From Rhododendron vialii (taxonomy: Eukaryota > Streptophyta > Magnoliopsida > Ericales > Ericaceae), in NCBI RefSeq assembly GCF_030253575.1, contig NC_080567.1, positions 38,283,501-38,347,500 on the forward strand: a stretch of 64,000 bases of DNA. The letters run 5' to 3'. A model generated the notes under the pieces. That model was not told the origin of the DNA. It made no database searches and saw only the letters and a list, made by a program, of their open reading frames with translations. Shown one piece after another: positions 11,190 through 23,699 of the stretch; positions within the stretch are counted from its first letter, which is position 1, and each line of letters begins with the position of its first letter. The translations under genes and the position numbers were made by a program.

Positions 11190-11720
11190 GAAAGAAAATA
11201 GAAGGGATTAGAAAAAATTCTCATTCACCAAGGCAAGCGATGCCGGTGGCCGAGGGAAGATGGCAACAAGTGCCAGGAAGGAATTGCATCCCACAACTAG
11301 GAAAACATACGCAAGTACGCAACAAGAAGAGATTGACCACGATGAGGCCAACCATACATCGCAGGGAGTTGCAATCAACTTAAACGCAGGCAGGCACTAC
11401 CATTAATATTGTAGATATGGCAGAAGAAAGCACAATGGCAAACAGATCTCCTCTGGCGACAAGCTTGATCAGTATAAAAATCCAAGCCATGTCATCCAAA
11501 AATAGAGTTGTGGCGTGTAATTCTGAGATGGATTCTTCTAGCTTGGTACCGTTAGAGATTAGCCATATAATGGTAATGTGACAACAACGAATCGATAATA
11601 TTCCGAAGTACCAAAAAAAAAAAAAAAAAAACGAACGATGCTATGAAGCACAAAAGGCACTGAGCAATAAGGATATGGGGAAGAGAAACCACAAAAGGTA
11701 ATTCTGAAACAAAAAAAAAA
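11190..11720 (-). pseudogene. Decayed copy of the 9.1-9.8 kb membrane protein gene
   Basis: Large stretches match 9124-9600 in the same orientation, for example GGCAAGCGATGCC, GCCAGGAAGGAAT, GGGAGTTGC-ATCAACTTAAA and GATGGATTCTTC-AG-TTGGTACC-GTTA. Reading frames are broken by many small indels. Two poly(A) runs (11612-11630 and 11710-11727) sit near its upstream end; the first lies between AACGAATCGAT and AACGAACGAT and may be a tiny retro-insertion. Confidence 0.7.
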
Positions 11721-11729
11721 AAAAAAAGC

Positions 11730-12840
11730 CAACGAACCGATGCTATCAGTCCACCATGTTCTTTTTACATTTTACTTTCATCGATAGCCTCCTTAAAACC
11801 ATGAATATTAAAACCAAATCCAACTCACACACCCACCTCAACGAAAGCCCAACCCCAATCACCTCTATCCAGCTATTGCATGAGATTCCCCCGCAACTCG
11901 CCCGTCAATTAGGTACTTATGTTCCCTCTTTGGCCTTTTCTAATTTTGGAAAACTACCCTTTGATGAAGAAAAGAAAAAGGTAATTTGTCATGAAATCTT
12001 ATTTATCACTCACTCAATAATTAGGTACTTATGTTCCATCTTCAGCCTTTTCTAATTTTGAAAAACTACCCTTAAATGAAGAAAAAAAAGAGGTATTTTT
12101 GTCATAAAATCTTATTGATAAGGTTAACATGACAAGTTCTATCCAGAAACCTAACGTTTTGCTAGCGGGAGGAGTATATCGTCATCAGATGAATATGTTT
12201 AGGAGATCAAGTGTTGAATATTAAACTTTAAGAAGGTTAAAGTGAAAATGGGTCATAATTGTGGGGGGTCTAGAGTAATTTACCCTAGAAATGGTAAAAA
12301 CCGAGTCAAAATAAATTGGGTAAAAGGAAGAAGATAGGGATAAGCAGAGGGAATCAAGTTAAATTTTATTATTACTTTGCAAAAAAAAATTTTGACGAAA
12401 TTGTCCGTAGTCCCAAACCTTCATGACGGGACTTGAATGAGTTGAATCCTGGCCTCCCATAAAGGAGGACCAGCTACAGAATAAAAAATAAAATAGTGAT
12501 TGTCTAAGTAAAAGTTTCACATGGTAAAACATGAGAATGAAAAAAAGAAAAGCAAAAATCAATTATTGTTAAGTATTATATTTTTTGATTATTGAAAGGG
12601 TGGCTACATTTTATTGTCAAGATAAGTGCCACGACTACTTAAGACGGGAAACATTTTTACCCTCTATTCAGTTCTTCCTTTCTCTGTCCCTAGCTAAATT
12701 TTGTCTCTCTTTTTTCACTTCTTGAATACCCTTGCATTCAAGAATTCACTTCTTGAATACCTTGTAGCTGCATAAATCTTGAGATCGTCTAGTGGAGGCA
12801 CAGATACTAGCAATCTGACTTTACGGTCAAAAGGTGTGAA
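11730..12840. other. Intergenic; no gene seen
   Basis: AT-rich, with an internal near-duplicate of about 60 bases (AATTAGGTACTTATGTTCC units at 11909 and 12020). The 99-residue frame at 11756-12055 covers this low-complexity DNA and has no recognisable domain. Confidence 0.4.
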
Positions 12841-12843
12841 ACT

Positions 12844-13340
12844 GTGAACAACATCTATTCAGTACATACTATTTACCATTACGGCCAAATTGAGAAGAAT
12901 CAAGTTGGGAAAATTTGTTTGGATCACTTTCTTACTGTTCTCGGCACTAGGCTTTACAGCCATAACCTTTGTATCCACGGGTTTATTCCGTCCACTTTAC
13001 AAATTCAAGACTATACTTCCTTCCTTCTGTCACCCCCCAACGTCACTCTTTGTAATTGCCCACCAATTCCTAAGAATGCTGTCTCCAATAACGTGACAAA
13101 TGCAACCATGGAAAAGGCAAAGCAAGCTACTAGAGGAAATAGATTGTCGTTGGTACCTTCTTTGGTTCTTGGAATGACATCTTATATCTAGTTGAGTGGT
13201 TGATGTTTTACGAGGCAACAATTAACCAGTGGTGTGTACAGAATAACGAAGCACGAGATAGATTCAAGATTTGTAGCCTTAGTATCCAATTTTCATTGCA
13301 TTATCTGGCAAATGGAAACCCGTACGCTGTTCTTGCTTCG
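12844..13340 (+). pseudogene. Membrane protein fragment, copy B
   Basis: One frame gives RIKLGKFVWITFLLFSALGF, TFVSTGLFRPLYKFK and LPSFCHPP, a membrane segment followed by a Pro/Cys motif. A second frame gives TMEKAKQATRGN, and a third gives MFYEATINQWCVQNNEARD and LHYLANGNP. These line up with copy A (4180-4680) and copy C (14480-15000). The frame must shift at least twice, so it is not functional as it stands. The family is unknown. Confidence 0.5.
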
Positions 13341-14470
13341 AGTATGACAATCCTAGTGTGACTGTGAGCCTTTTCCATGGTTGCATCGGCGGCAGGGTTG
13401 GTTGTTGCGTTGGTGGAGACAACATTCTTAGGTATTGGTGGGCATCTTCAAGGGGATGCTCACAACAAAACTAAAGATAACTAATCAAGCGATTAATACA
13501 ATCGCATTGCCTCTAGTGTTGCTTCTTGCCTCCTCTCATGCTATAGCCAGTCACTTTGGGCGGTTTACAGAATGCAGGTAGTATAACTTTGAATTCTACT
13601 TCGGGATTAAAGAAACCTATCGATACGAAATATATTCTTGAGCAACACGCAACAGATAAACAAGAACTTTATTACGTATCCAAATGCTTTTTGCATAAAC
13701 TTAATTGTGATCACTAGTACATAAACAACACCACACACTTTTAGATGGTACTCCTCCATTTTGGGGTCTCCTTATCTCACCAAAGGGACTAGATTTTCTT
13801 GCCATAGTCTTGTCCATCCTAATATTCTACAACTCTCCACACATGTTTAGAACATGTCAGAATGTCCTTGATCCCTCTAGGTTCTCCCACATTCTAGAAT
13901 CTTCTAGGATGTTTGAGAAATTTCTCCAATATTCAATGCCAATTGACAAGCTGAAAATCAAAAGATATATACTTGGAGGGGTTATAAATATTAGAAGCTC
14001 TAAAAATGTCCTTGTGGAATACTCCATCTTAACATATTTGTAAGAAAATAATAAGTCGCAATGTATAAATCTAAAATCTACCTCGAAGATAAAAACTTGT
14101 TTAAAAATATCTTTGGACTAAAACCTTTGTAGATTAGAGACTCTCCATGCTATGTTACGGTCGCTTTGGTTGCATTTCTTTTCTCGTTTGCTGTTTGGGT
14201 AAGTTAATCAACCCTCCCTACCCCCATTACTTTCCCTACCATCCAGATATTAACAGACAATGGCACATTAATTTTTCTAAAAACTAAATGATCAAATCAG
14301 TAAAAGTTTCCTAGATTTACAAAATCCTGCTATGAATGTGTGCTCATATCCAAATTCTTCCTTTCAATTCAACAGTCAACATAAACTTCCTACAAAATCG
14401 AGTAAATTTACAGAAAAAGCAATGTCACTCAAAACAAAATACGCATGGAGATTTAAAAACAAGTAAAAAC
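13341..14470. other. Intergenic; no gene seen
   Basis: No supported coding region. The 77-residue frame at 13810-14043 has no domain features. Confidence 0.4.
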
Positions 14471-14473
14471 AAG

Positions 14474-15000
14474 TACTATATTTTTTGATTATTGAAAGGG
14501 TGGCTACATTGGCAGTCGGAATATCTTCTGTATCAACGGGGTTCTTCAACCCCGACGTGAAATTCAAAATTGTATTACCTGCATTCTGCACACCCCGTGG
14601 TGCCTGGCTGGTGTTGCGAGGTAAAAACAGTTGCAACTAAAAGTGAATCGGACACACTCTCGGATGAAGCACAAGAGGAGGCCAGGGCTAGCGCTAGAGG
14701 CAATGCAATCTTTTTAATCGCATGGTCAATTCTTGGTATTTCTAGTTAGAACTTATATTTTCTTATTCGCCTTGGTGCTTACGGCCAAAATATTCATAAT
14801 TGGATCATCGACCCCGAAAACCAAACGGTTCGGGGTTGATTAAACTCGCGGCTTTATCGGTCATAAGCCTATATTATATGACAAATGCCAATCCAAACAT
14901 GGGTTATCATTGGCCTAAGTTGGTGTGCTCTCTACGGTCAAAACATAGTTCAGGACGTTGCTGCAGTTATTATTCCTCCCTCATCCATAGCCGTCATCAA
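14474..15000 (+). pseudogene. Membrane protein fragment, copy C
   Basis: It starts with the same TTTTTTGATTATTGAAAGGG leader found at 12580, so copies B and C share more than the coding part. It encodes GISSVSTGFFNPDVKFKIVL, PAFCTPRGAW, then in other frames ASARGNAIFLIAWSILGIS and LGAYGQNIHNWIIDPENQ. Stops and shifts separate these pieces. It is the third broken copy of an unrecognised family, which seems to have spread in this locus and died. Confidence 0.5.
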
Positions 15001-15029
15001 CTTAATTGTGTAAGCAATAGACAGTAAAC

Positions 15030-16056
15030 ACATTCCTTACATTCTTTTTCTTTTTGAACAAAATATGCCAGGAGATATAAAAACATGCAAAAAGTAACTA
15101 TATTATGTGCTTAAAAGCAAACAAAAGGGTGGGATCCTTACACTCTTTCGTTTTCAATTTCTTCGCCGCTCTATAAATTCCTTCCACCACACCAACCATT
15201 CTTCGCCCGTGATCTGAGGCCGCCGGTCAGACAGGAAGATCAGCGCGTTGCATGCTGGAAGGAGATAGATAGGAAGACTGGAAGCATTTCTTTTGGGGTT
15301 TTTTTGTGGGGTTAGATAAAACCATCAGGTATGATTTCTTGTTGTCTGGATAGTTAGGATTTTGAAAATGGAAAAATTTACTGTCAGCCCAAAGGGCGTA
15401 GAACAACGGTGGGGTGCACGCACCCATTTAAGGGCTATTTTCTGTGATAACAAATATCATCCATGTACTGCTTCCAAGTCAATTGAAATATTGAATAACA
15501 GAAATCCCAAAACCCCTCTTCATTCCTTCTCTCTCTCCCTATATCTTTTTCTCTGCGTGTGTGCTGAAATTTCGTATTCTTGAGTTTCTGAACTTCAATG
15601 ACGGAGGTTGAAGACAACGATATTGAAGGGAGAGAAGAGCGCATGTCTCATCCTTGGATGGAAACCGAACTATTTATAAGAATTTGCCCAATATTTCCTC
15701 AACTTCTGCCTCCTCCATTGAAGAACAAGTCTTTTTGAGCTTTCTTCAAATACTGTTGTTCACTACAGATGCCAAAGCTAAAACACGCCATGAGGAATAC
15801 GGTTTGGTGGGTTTACCTACATTGGCTCTAATGTTTCTTTTCGGAATTTACCCTACTATTTACCCCCCAGTTTTCCTGGTAAAAGAACAGCAGCAAAGAA
15901 ACACATTTTTCAAATTTCTCTCTAGAAAAAAAAGGCAGCTAAAATGAAGTTCCGAGGCAATCTTATTTTGTCATTTTTTGAAGTAATTTTTTTTCGATTT
16001 GCTAGTCGGAACTATGGATGTTTGTACGCAATTTGGCTCCAACTCCAATTCGTCTG
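15030..16056. other. Intergenic; no gene seen
   Basis: No supported gene. Short frames here have no domain features. Confidence 0.35.
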
Positions 16057-16347
16057 TAAGAGCATCTCCAATTCAATATTCTACGGAGTATTTGAGAGTA
16101 TCAAAATACTCTATTTTATTCATAAAGTGATTTTAGAAGAAATCACTATTTATATTTATTCCAACCATAAATCCTCTATTTATTCATAAAGTGATTTTAG
16201 AGGAGATCCTTCATATTTTCTTCCATCCTTTAAATATGAAGGATCAAAATTCCATTCTCTCAAATAGAGGAGACTTGAAAGGATGGGTTAGAGGAGTTTC
16301 ATACTCTGAAATGGAAAAATAGAGCATGAATTGAAGACGTTCTAATA
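16057..16347. mobile_element. MITE with AGAGCATCTCCAA-type ends
   Basis: The left end GTAAGAGCATCTCCAATTCA and the complement of the right end (GAATTGAAGACGTTCTAATAG) match imperfectly as terminal inverted repeats. Internal direct repeats of TTCATAAAGTGATTTTAGA occur. This end type is very common in plant MITEs. It has no coding capacity. Confidence 0.5.
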
Positions 16348-17734
16348 GTAATTTTGAAAGGATCTGGGACCAAATTTTCAAATTTGATTTTCTTATTGTT
16401 CCAAATTTTGAAATTTGAAAGGATCTGGGGACAGAGAGCTAATAAGAGGGTTCGATATTTTTCAACAAAAACAGGAGAGGAGTAGGGTTCCCAGAAAATG
16501 GGAGGATTTCGCTGCCATAATTGTGGAGAGAGGGTCTGCCATTGTTGAGATTTTTTTTGCCTTGAAAAAAATAACAGAAAAGAGAAGGTTAAAATTGTCA
16601 TTTTAGAAGAGAATGGCAGAACAGTACAGATATAAAAGCTGAAAACAAGGAAAGAGTGACACGTGGTAGTTCCTTAATTCATGGCACTTTTTTTTTTTTT
16701 GGTTTTTTGTTAGCTCACTGGGCGTATTTTAGAAGCACCGTTTGAAAATTTTGAATCATCTCACAAAGAGTGGGGAGGGAAAAGATCTGCTTATAATATA
16801 GTTCAAGACAGAGTTGTCTCATTTCCTTACTTCTTCGTTCTTTCTAATTCATGAACTTCAAGACTACTTCTGAACGCTACGAAATATTACTTACAAGCAC
16901 CAACAAAGCAAAAGTACGAAAAACTCATTCCTAGTGGGAAGAAAGCTTCAAATCTGAAGCAAAAGATACATATGGGACGCCGATAAAAAAGAAGAAGAAG
17001 ATACATATGGGACCCTAAACTTTGAGTCATTGTAGGTTTATCCAGTCGTTAACTTCAAGACCACACAATAAATTGAATAGTGTGCAAGCTGGTTTGAACA
17101 TTTGATTGTCAAAATAAAATAAGAATAATAAAAAAAATGCTACACAGTTGGAGTTTCAAAAAAAATTCCACTTTTTTGTCAAATAAAAGCTAGAAAAGTT
17201 AAATAAAGTAGTAATTAATTATTTATTGGTGTTACAAAACACCATCCATCAACTTTTTTGAACACAACCATCCAACACCCGAACTATTAATGTTTTGTTT
17301 GGTTTGTGATTTGAGTAGTATTTTTAAAAAATGGGTGGAGAAAGAAATGAGAGTAATGATTTGGGAGAGATAAAAAGTGGAGATAGATATAGTGAGAAAA
17401 GAGAGTAATAATTAAAAAATTAAAGAAAGAAATAAGAATAATGATTATAATTTGAAAAATATTTTTTAAAAAGAGTTGTGAAATGAAAAAGGCCTAATCC
17501 CATGGAGAAGCTAACCCTTGCAAGGGTCTTAACTTATCCCATCACACACCCCATCGTTAGCTTATGCGAGTGTGGGAAATTACCGACGTGTCCTCCAAAC
17601 CCTCCAAATGTTTTTTTTATTTTTTTTAAAAAGATTATATAACAGCAATCAAGTAATTTCTCACATTATGTTTTTATCCACCCATATTAACTATCAAGCA
17701 AACTCTTTCTTAGCTAACACCTATTTCTTAAGAA
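16348..17734. other. Intergenic; no gene seen
   Basis: AT-rich. A segment at about 17295-17490 has weakly inverted ends (TTTGTTTGGTTTGTGATTTG against its far end) and may be a decayed MITE. The minus-strand 100-residue frame at 16299-16601 is low complexity. Confidence 0.35.
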
Positions 17735-17877
17735 CTATCAGCTAGCATTAGTGGTCGGGTCTTGTCCTCCTCCGTGGAGACTGGTATTCGAGCTTCATGA
17801 GAGGCGGGATATGGGGTTTCAGAGTTTCTGTTGACTAACATCTCATCAACCTCCGTTAACTATTAAAAAAAAAAAAA
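17735..17877 (+). mobile_element. Possible tRNA-derived SINE
   Basis: TAGCATTAGTGGTC resembles an RNA polymerase III A box and GGTATTCGAGC, about 50 bases on, resembles a B box. A poly(A) run of about 14 bases ends the unit. No clear target duplication was found. The match is loose. Confidence 0.35.
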
Positions 17878-18057
17878 ACCTCTTTCTCCAACTTCTACGC
17901 CAAAAGGCCATGATTAGCAAAATGGAACATGCATTGATTCAGGCGAAAAGGTCATGAGTGTTGAATCATAGTGATCCACGGTCCAATTTCGGTCTCTCTG
18001 GTAGTATTATTCACAACATTGATCCCTTTCCTGATCTCGTCCGTCCGATCAAACACC

Positions 18058-21000
18058 ATGGTCACGATCGAAGAAGCGACCATCAGCGAAATTCAGCAGG
18101 CATTCGCCGAGAACAAGCTCACATCGAGACAGCTCGTTGACTTCTACCTGACTCGAATCGAGGGGCTCAATCCGGTGCTTCGCGGCGTAGTGGAGGTGAA
18201 TCCGGACGCGCGGGATCTGGCGGATGAGGCAGACCGGGAGAGGGCGAGCAATCGGGGCCGTCTGGGAGAGCTGCACGGGATTCCGGTGCTGCTCAAGGAC
18301 ACCATAGGTACCAAGGACAAGCTGAACACGACGGCTGGGTCCCACGCTTTGCTGGGGTCGGCGGTGGGTAGGGATGCAGGGGTTGTGGAGAGGCTCAGAA
18401 AGGCTGGGGCGGTGGTGCTGGGGAAGGCTAGTATGAGCGAGTGGTACCGGATTCGTTCTCTCGACGGTGTTCCCAACGGTTGGTGTGCCAGAACCGGACA
18501 AGGAGTGGTTAGCTCTCTCTCTCTCTCTCTCTCCCTCAACGACACATACAGAAGCGCATTACCGTCTAAAGTATCTCAAATGGCATAACCGAAATATAAT
18601 CAAAACTCGTTACCTCATCTTTTGGTTATATATTTAAGGATTTGTTAATATTAACAATGTAAAGTCCTACGATAGTGCATAATCAAAAACTCATTTTTAG
18701 TAAAGATTTTTAGTTAAGAGAGATAGAGAGAGTTGAGTATAAATGATGTAAGTGAGTCCATTGATAGTGATGAGAAGAGAGAGAGAAAGGAAAGAAAGAG
18801 AGTGTGGTCTCCATTGAATTTGATCATTCAAAGAGAAAGAAAAGTTAGTTTTGGTTATCTAAAGGCTAAAATTTGGTTGTTGGTTGAGAGGTTGCTAAGT
18901 TTGGTTATATACTATTGGTAGTATTTTTTTGAGCAAACATTGCTAGCTTTATAAATCTTTTAGTTTTGGTTATGCCATTGTGGATACTCTAATAATGATA
19001 TTTATCCTCGTCGATGCATGATTGAAGGTTAAATGTGGAAATTGTGGTAAGAGAAATTTTGGACCTGAACGGAAATTTGAACTTTTTTTTCTTGACGTGT
19101 GGAAAACTAGAGGGAGTGAGATATTAGGGGCTGAGGTGGATTTTTTTGTGAGATTTTTTCGACAAGTCCTTCATTAAGTAGATGCCGGACTATGTGTCAT
19201 ACACTTGTTTAAAATATAGTATTAGGTAGATGGATAGATATGAAGTTGATGCAACAGACCCGAAATTCGGAAAAAGGGAAAATTCTTCATGCTATGATGT
19301 GCTATGTTAGAAGATAATTGACAAGTCAGGGTGCCTAACAAGCTTACGCGTACCTAGATTAATCGACCAATCCACTCGTCCTTTAGCAAGGGCCGTGCCA
19401 CGTATGACTGACTCATAAGAGTTGGCAGGTTACGTGACTAAACTCATGAGTCCCAGGCCTTCACAACACCAAACCAGTTGTGGGTGGTGGCTTCTCTTCA
19501 CAACTTCTCTAGATCGCCCTCCACTGGTACGCTATGAACCTGCACCAAGGTGTGAGGCGGTTGGCCGCCTCTTGCCCCTCTGACGAGCAAGTCAGAATAC
19601 GGGAGAGAGAGAGAGAGAGAGTGAGTGCTGTAGGGTTGTGTATCTTCTCTAGGGTTTATCCCTCCACTTATATAGGCCAACGTACTTGCTGTCCAAGCTA
19701 GGAATGATCGTGACGCACGGCACATGCCCATGATGTCACAAGTAACCGCCTTCCTTCTTTGACATTCCAGGCCTCTCGAGAAACAACAAGAGAAACCTCC
19801 ACGTGGCCTCTTCGTGGGTCAAGCAGACCTGATTGACCAACCCGGCCCACAAGCCCGACCCGAAGGCTCGGATGCTGGGCCAGTGAATTGGACCGTAAAC
19901 TGGTGAGTCTGACCCCTTGGTCCGGTCCACCTCCACTTGGCTGTCTTCTTCACCATACTAGGTGTCACGGGGCTATTTTTCGCCTAGAAATCTGCCCGTG
20001 ATGGCACCAAGTTTGCCAACAACTTGGTCTCAGCCAACTAGTGTTTACACACACACCCGATATGTTTGAACGTCTAGGAACACACTCAAGAGTTACGGGA
20101 ACCGTCTCAACCTTTATTAAGCACCAACTTACAAAGGAATACACTCAAGAACCTAGACAGAACAACCCTCTGCCTTAGGCTACGAAAATGCTTGCCTAAA
20201 TAGGCTTACAATCCTAAAAACGTGGCCACTAAGTACATGAGATCATGGGGCCAACCCATGATCTTGCAGTTGACACCCCCAACTGCCCTAGGGCTGTGCT
20301 GGCACTGCCAGAATCTGCCAGCACATTGAAACATGACACTGCCTGGAAATTAACTGCCGATAACTGCCCGTTTCTGCCTTGGACACCTGTCCCATGCTGC
20401 CAGCAACACATGCAGCCCGTTTCTGCCTTGGACACCTGTCCCACGTTCCCAGCAACATGTGCAGAAATGCTGTTAACCGTCAATAACCGTTTTGCCCGAG
20501 CCAACTCAAGCCTGCCTCTGTTTTGCCCGAGCCAACTCAAGGCTGCCTGGCCAATTTCGTGATCCAACCCCAGCTCCCAATACTTAGCCGTTTTTCTCGA
20601 TTGCCTTGTCCCACAAGCCTGCTTCCCGTTTAGCATCCCTGCCTCGATATCATCGGGCCATCACGTGCATCACGACTGCCACTTGCCTTAGGGACCAATG
20701 TCGACGCCAACCGACACCGTCGGGTCACCTTGTAAAGACATGCCTGCCTCATGCCTTTGTTTCCATCGGTTGGCTAGGGTGCAAGGTGCCACCGCTAGCC
20801 AAGCTTAGCAAGCCTTGGAAATCAAGGTGCTAACACTAGGTCTCAACCTAGGCAACGTATGTGGGGCCAGCCAGGAGAGCCCAAACTCTGGCTCTACCCG
20901 CTTCCCTTTTGTGGGCCAAACCCAGGCCCAATTCGGTTTGGCCCACCACACCAGTCAACCACTTGTATAACACCATGTGAATGCTGAAATTACCACGACC

Positions 21001-23574
21001 TTCACTGTGACTGTCATATCATATATTTTCTTGCTAAGAAATTTCCTATACTGGTGTATCCAAACATGTTTCAATACTGGTGCAGCGTATTCTATTATTT
21101 GGATTATCAGCTTCTTGTGTATTGATTCCCTGCCTTAAACATTGTTCTGTACATTATGCTTTTCTATGGTCTTACTATTCCATTCTACTAAGCTGATATG
21201 GTTGTTTGAAAGTTTTCAACTGGAATGCGCAGAATCCTTATGTACCATCACAGACCCCTTGTGGGTCAAGCAGTGGATCTGCAATATCAGTAGCTGCTAA
21301 CATGGTAGCAGTCTCATTAGGGACCGAGACCCACAGCTCCATTATTTGCCCATCTGATCACAACTCCGTTGTTGGACTCAAACCAACCGTTGGGCTTACC
21401 AGTCGAGCTGGAGTTATTCCGTGTGCGCCCCGTTGGGACACTATTGGGTAGGCGTGGTGCTTAAATCAATGGCAGTGCTTCTGTTTCCCCCCATACTTCA
21501 TGGCACGAGTGCATATGAATTTTGTTTATGTACAGCATGGTTGTTTATTTTGGGTGAAATATCCAGCTATGAGCATTTGTATTTAAGTCATCGTAATATT
21601 TACAGGCCCATTGGTAGGACCGTAGCAGACGCTGTTTGTGTGCTTGATGTGATAGCAGGATTTGATCCAAGGGATGACGAAGCAACAAGAGAAGTATGTA
21701 AGTTCATTCCTGACGGTGGTTATAAACAGTTTCTCAATCAGGAAGGACTTAAAGGAAAGAGATTGGGTGTTGTCAGAAGTCCATTTGTTGATAACCTTCA
21801 TGATTCACTCACAGCTAAAACTTTTGAGGATCATCTCAATTCATTGAGGTATGATACTATTATGATTTTTGTTTCCTTTTTTTTTTAATATTAGCAGTGT
21901 GACTTTACGATCAAGGGGTGTGAAACTGTGAATAACATCTCTTCAGAATGCCCACTTTTTACTTTGTGGCAAACAATATAGAAAGAAGTAAAGAGAGTTT
22001 GTTTGTACATATATTTTCAAATTTGCGAACCTGGAGTTTTAACCGTGCTAATATCATGTTGATGCCCATGAAGAGAAAGAGGTGCAATTGTAGTGGACAA
22101 TCTGCACATCGCAAACATTGACAAAATTCTGAATCCCGCCCATAGTGGGGAACTAATGGTGATGGTAGCTGATTTCAAGACATCCATAAATGCTTACTTG
22201 AAAGAGCTGATCAATTCTCCAGTGAGGTCACTATCAGACATTATTGCCTTCAACGAGAACAACCCTGAACTGGTACGTACATCTCCTCTTCACGTATTAC
22301 AGCTGATCATATTCTTTGGCATTATGTGTGGGTTTCCGGTAGACATGAGCCCATCTCTTTAGTGGGGATGGGGGAGTGAGAAATTGTTATAATGTGTTTG
22401 TATTGTTGATTATGGACATCTGTTAGGTCATTTAACCTCTCATTTGACCATACATATATTCATAAGAGAACAAGAAAAAATGCTAGTGGACATTTAAGAA
22501 AGAATTGGTGGTTTCTAATTAATCGATAAACTTTATGTAACCCATCTGATCATCCTGTCATTAGGTCTTTACAAGGTAGTTTCAGCTTTAGGGATTGTTG
22601 CAAATAATTTAGTGTCTTTATGCTATTCATTTTGCCATATAATAAGGTTGTACTTGTGTAGCTAGGACTCAATTTTGCCTTGCCCACTTGTTCTCTGTTT
22701 TTCTCCCTTGTATTAGCGTGGCATTAAATCCAAATATCTTGGGAGAGATATCCCATGCGTGCAAATGTTAGTCTCATTCACTTCAATTTGTGGCTTGGAA
22801 CATGGTAATGGTGTTTGGAATTCTTTTAGAACTTTCCTTGTGCCTTTTTCTCTCTCCATCACACCAACCAAATGAGAATTAATCTTCTGTTTTCCTCTGA
22901 GTTGAGTTTTGTTCACCCTCTTAACCTATTGGTTGAAATGATGTGGATCCCACCACAAAGTGATATCATGCTTACCAAAAATTGTATTGCATGGTAAGCA
23001 TGACATCACTTTATGGTGGGATCCACACCATTTTAACCAATAAGAGGGAGGTAATGTTCATCCTCTTTTAAGGAGGGTGAACAAAATTGCACTCGTTTTC
23101 CTCTGCTAGCAAACATAGACTAAAAGAAAGTGTTCCAAAAGCATGGTTTTTACTGTGCAAAACAGTAATAGTGTTTCTTGTTTATTGTAGGAAAAGCTTG
23201 CGGAGTATGGTCAGCAAACTTTCATTGAAGCAGAAGGGACAAGTGGGATTGGGGAGAAAGAGAGGGAGGCGTTGGAGATGATGGAAAAACTTTCGAAAGA
23301 GGGGTTTGAAAAAATAATGAAAGAGAATGAGTTAGATGCAATGGTGACACCTGGTTCACGTGCTTCCCCAATCTTCGCAATTGGAGGGTACCCTGCGATA
23401 ACTGTTCCAGCTGGGTATGATACTGATGGGATGCCATTTGGCATCTGCTTTGGAGGGTTGAGAGGCACGGAACCAAAGCTGATTGAAATTGCTTATGGCT
23501 TTGAAAAAGCTACCAATGTTCGAAGGCCTCCTTTCTCCATGTTGTCGGAATTTGTCAAGAAAGTATCTCTCTAA
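18058..23574 (+). CDS. Amidase-signature family protein, gene 1 (five exons)
   Basis: Exons: 18058-18507, 21233-21447, 21606-21848, 22074-22272, 23191-23574; all introns are GT/AG and the frame is open, giving 496 residues. It resembles plant amidases of the At4g34880 type. Seen: LHGIPVLLKDTIGTKDKLNT with the catalytic Lys, PCGSSSGSAISVAAN with the serine loop, and the C-terminal GGYPAITVPAGY and FGGLRGTEPKLIEIAYGFE blocks. Odd: the nucleophile loop reads GTETHSSIIC where gene 2 has GTETDGSIIC, so the oxyanion-loop Asp-Gly is His-Ser; activity may be impaired. A signal-peptide-like stretch (VVLFTTLIPFLISSV) precedes the first ATG in frame, but its likely start at 17971 is GTG and a TGA lies just upstream, so the leader may be lost. 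Intron 1 is 2.7 kb and carries a transposon. Natural substrate unknown. Confidence 0.85.
19305..20972. mobile_element. Probable LTR-derived insertion in amidase gene 1 intron 1
   Basis: GC-richer than its surroundings and bounded by TGTTA and TAACA (5-bp inverted ends). It contains a TATA-like block near 19670, a (GA)n run near 19605-19622, and repeated motifs such as GTTTCTGCCTTGGACACCTG (twice, 20370-20440) and TTTTGCCCGAGCCAACTCAA (twice, 20490-20545). No coding domain or clear target duplication was found. It could be one solo LTR or two elements side by side. The boundaries are tentative. Confidence 0.4.
22907..23086. mobile_element. MITE in amidase gene 1 intron 4
   Basis: About 180 bases with long inverted arms: TTTTGTTCACCCTC at the left and GAGGGTGAACAAAA at the right, and an inner pair GATGTGGATCCCACCACAAA against its near-complement TTTATGGTGGGATCCACACC. 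It lies fully within the intron. No convincing target duplication. Confidence 0.65.
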
Positions 23575-23699
23575 ATTTGGACCTTGGTGCCAATTTTCTA
23601 GTTACTGATAGCTGTGCTGAGGGAAGTCTGTATCTTTGTTTGAAGAAACTCAAGAATAAACACACTTGGTTCATTTCTTTTGTTTCATGATTTCAACAT

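Noticed and set aside
18049-18501. 150-residue open frame on the minus strand
   Set aside because: Antisense shadow of amidase gene 1 exon 1; no domain and no ATG context.
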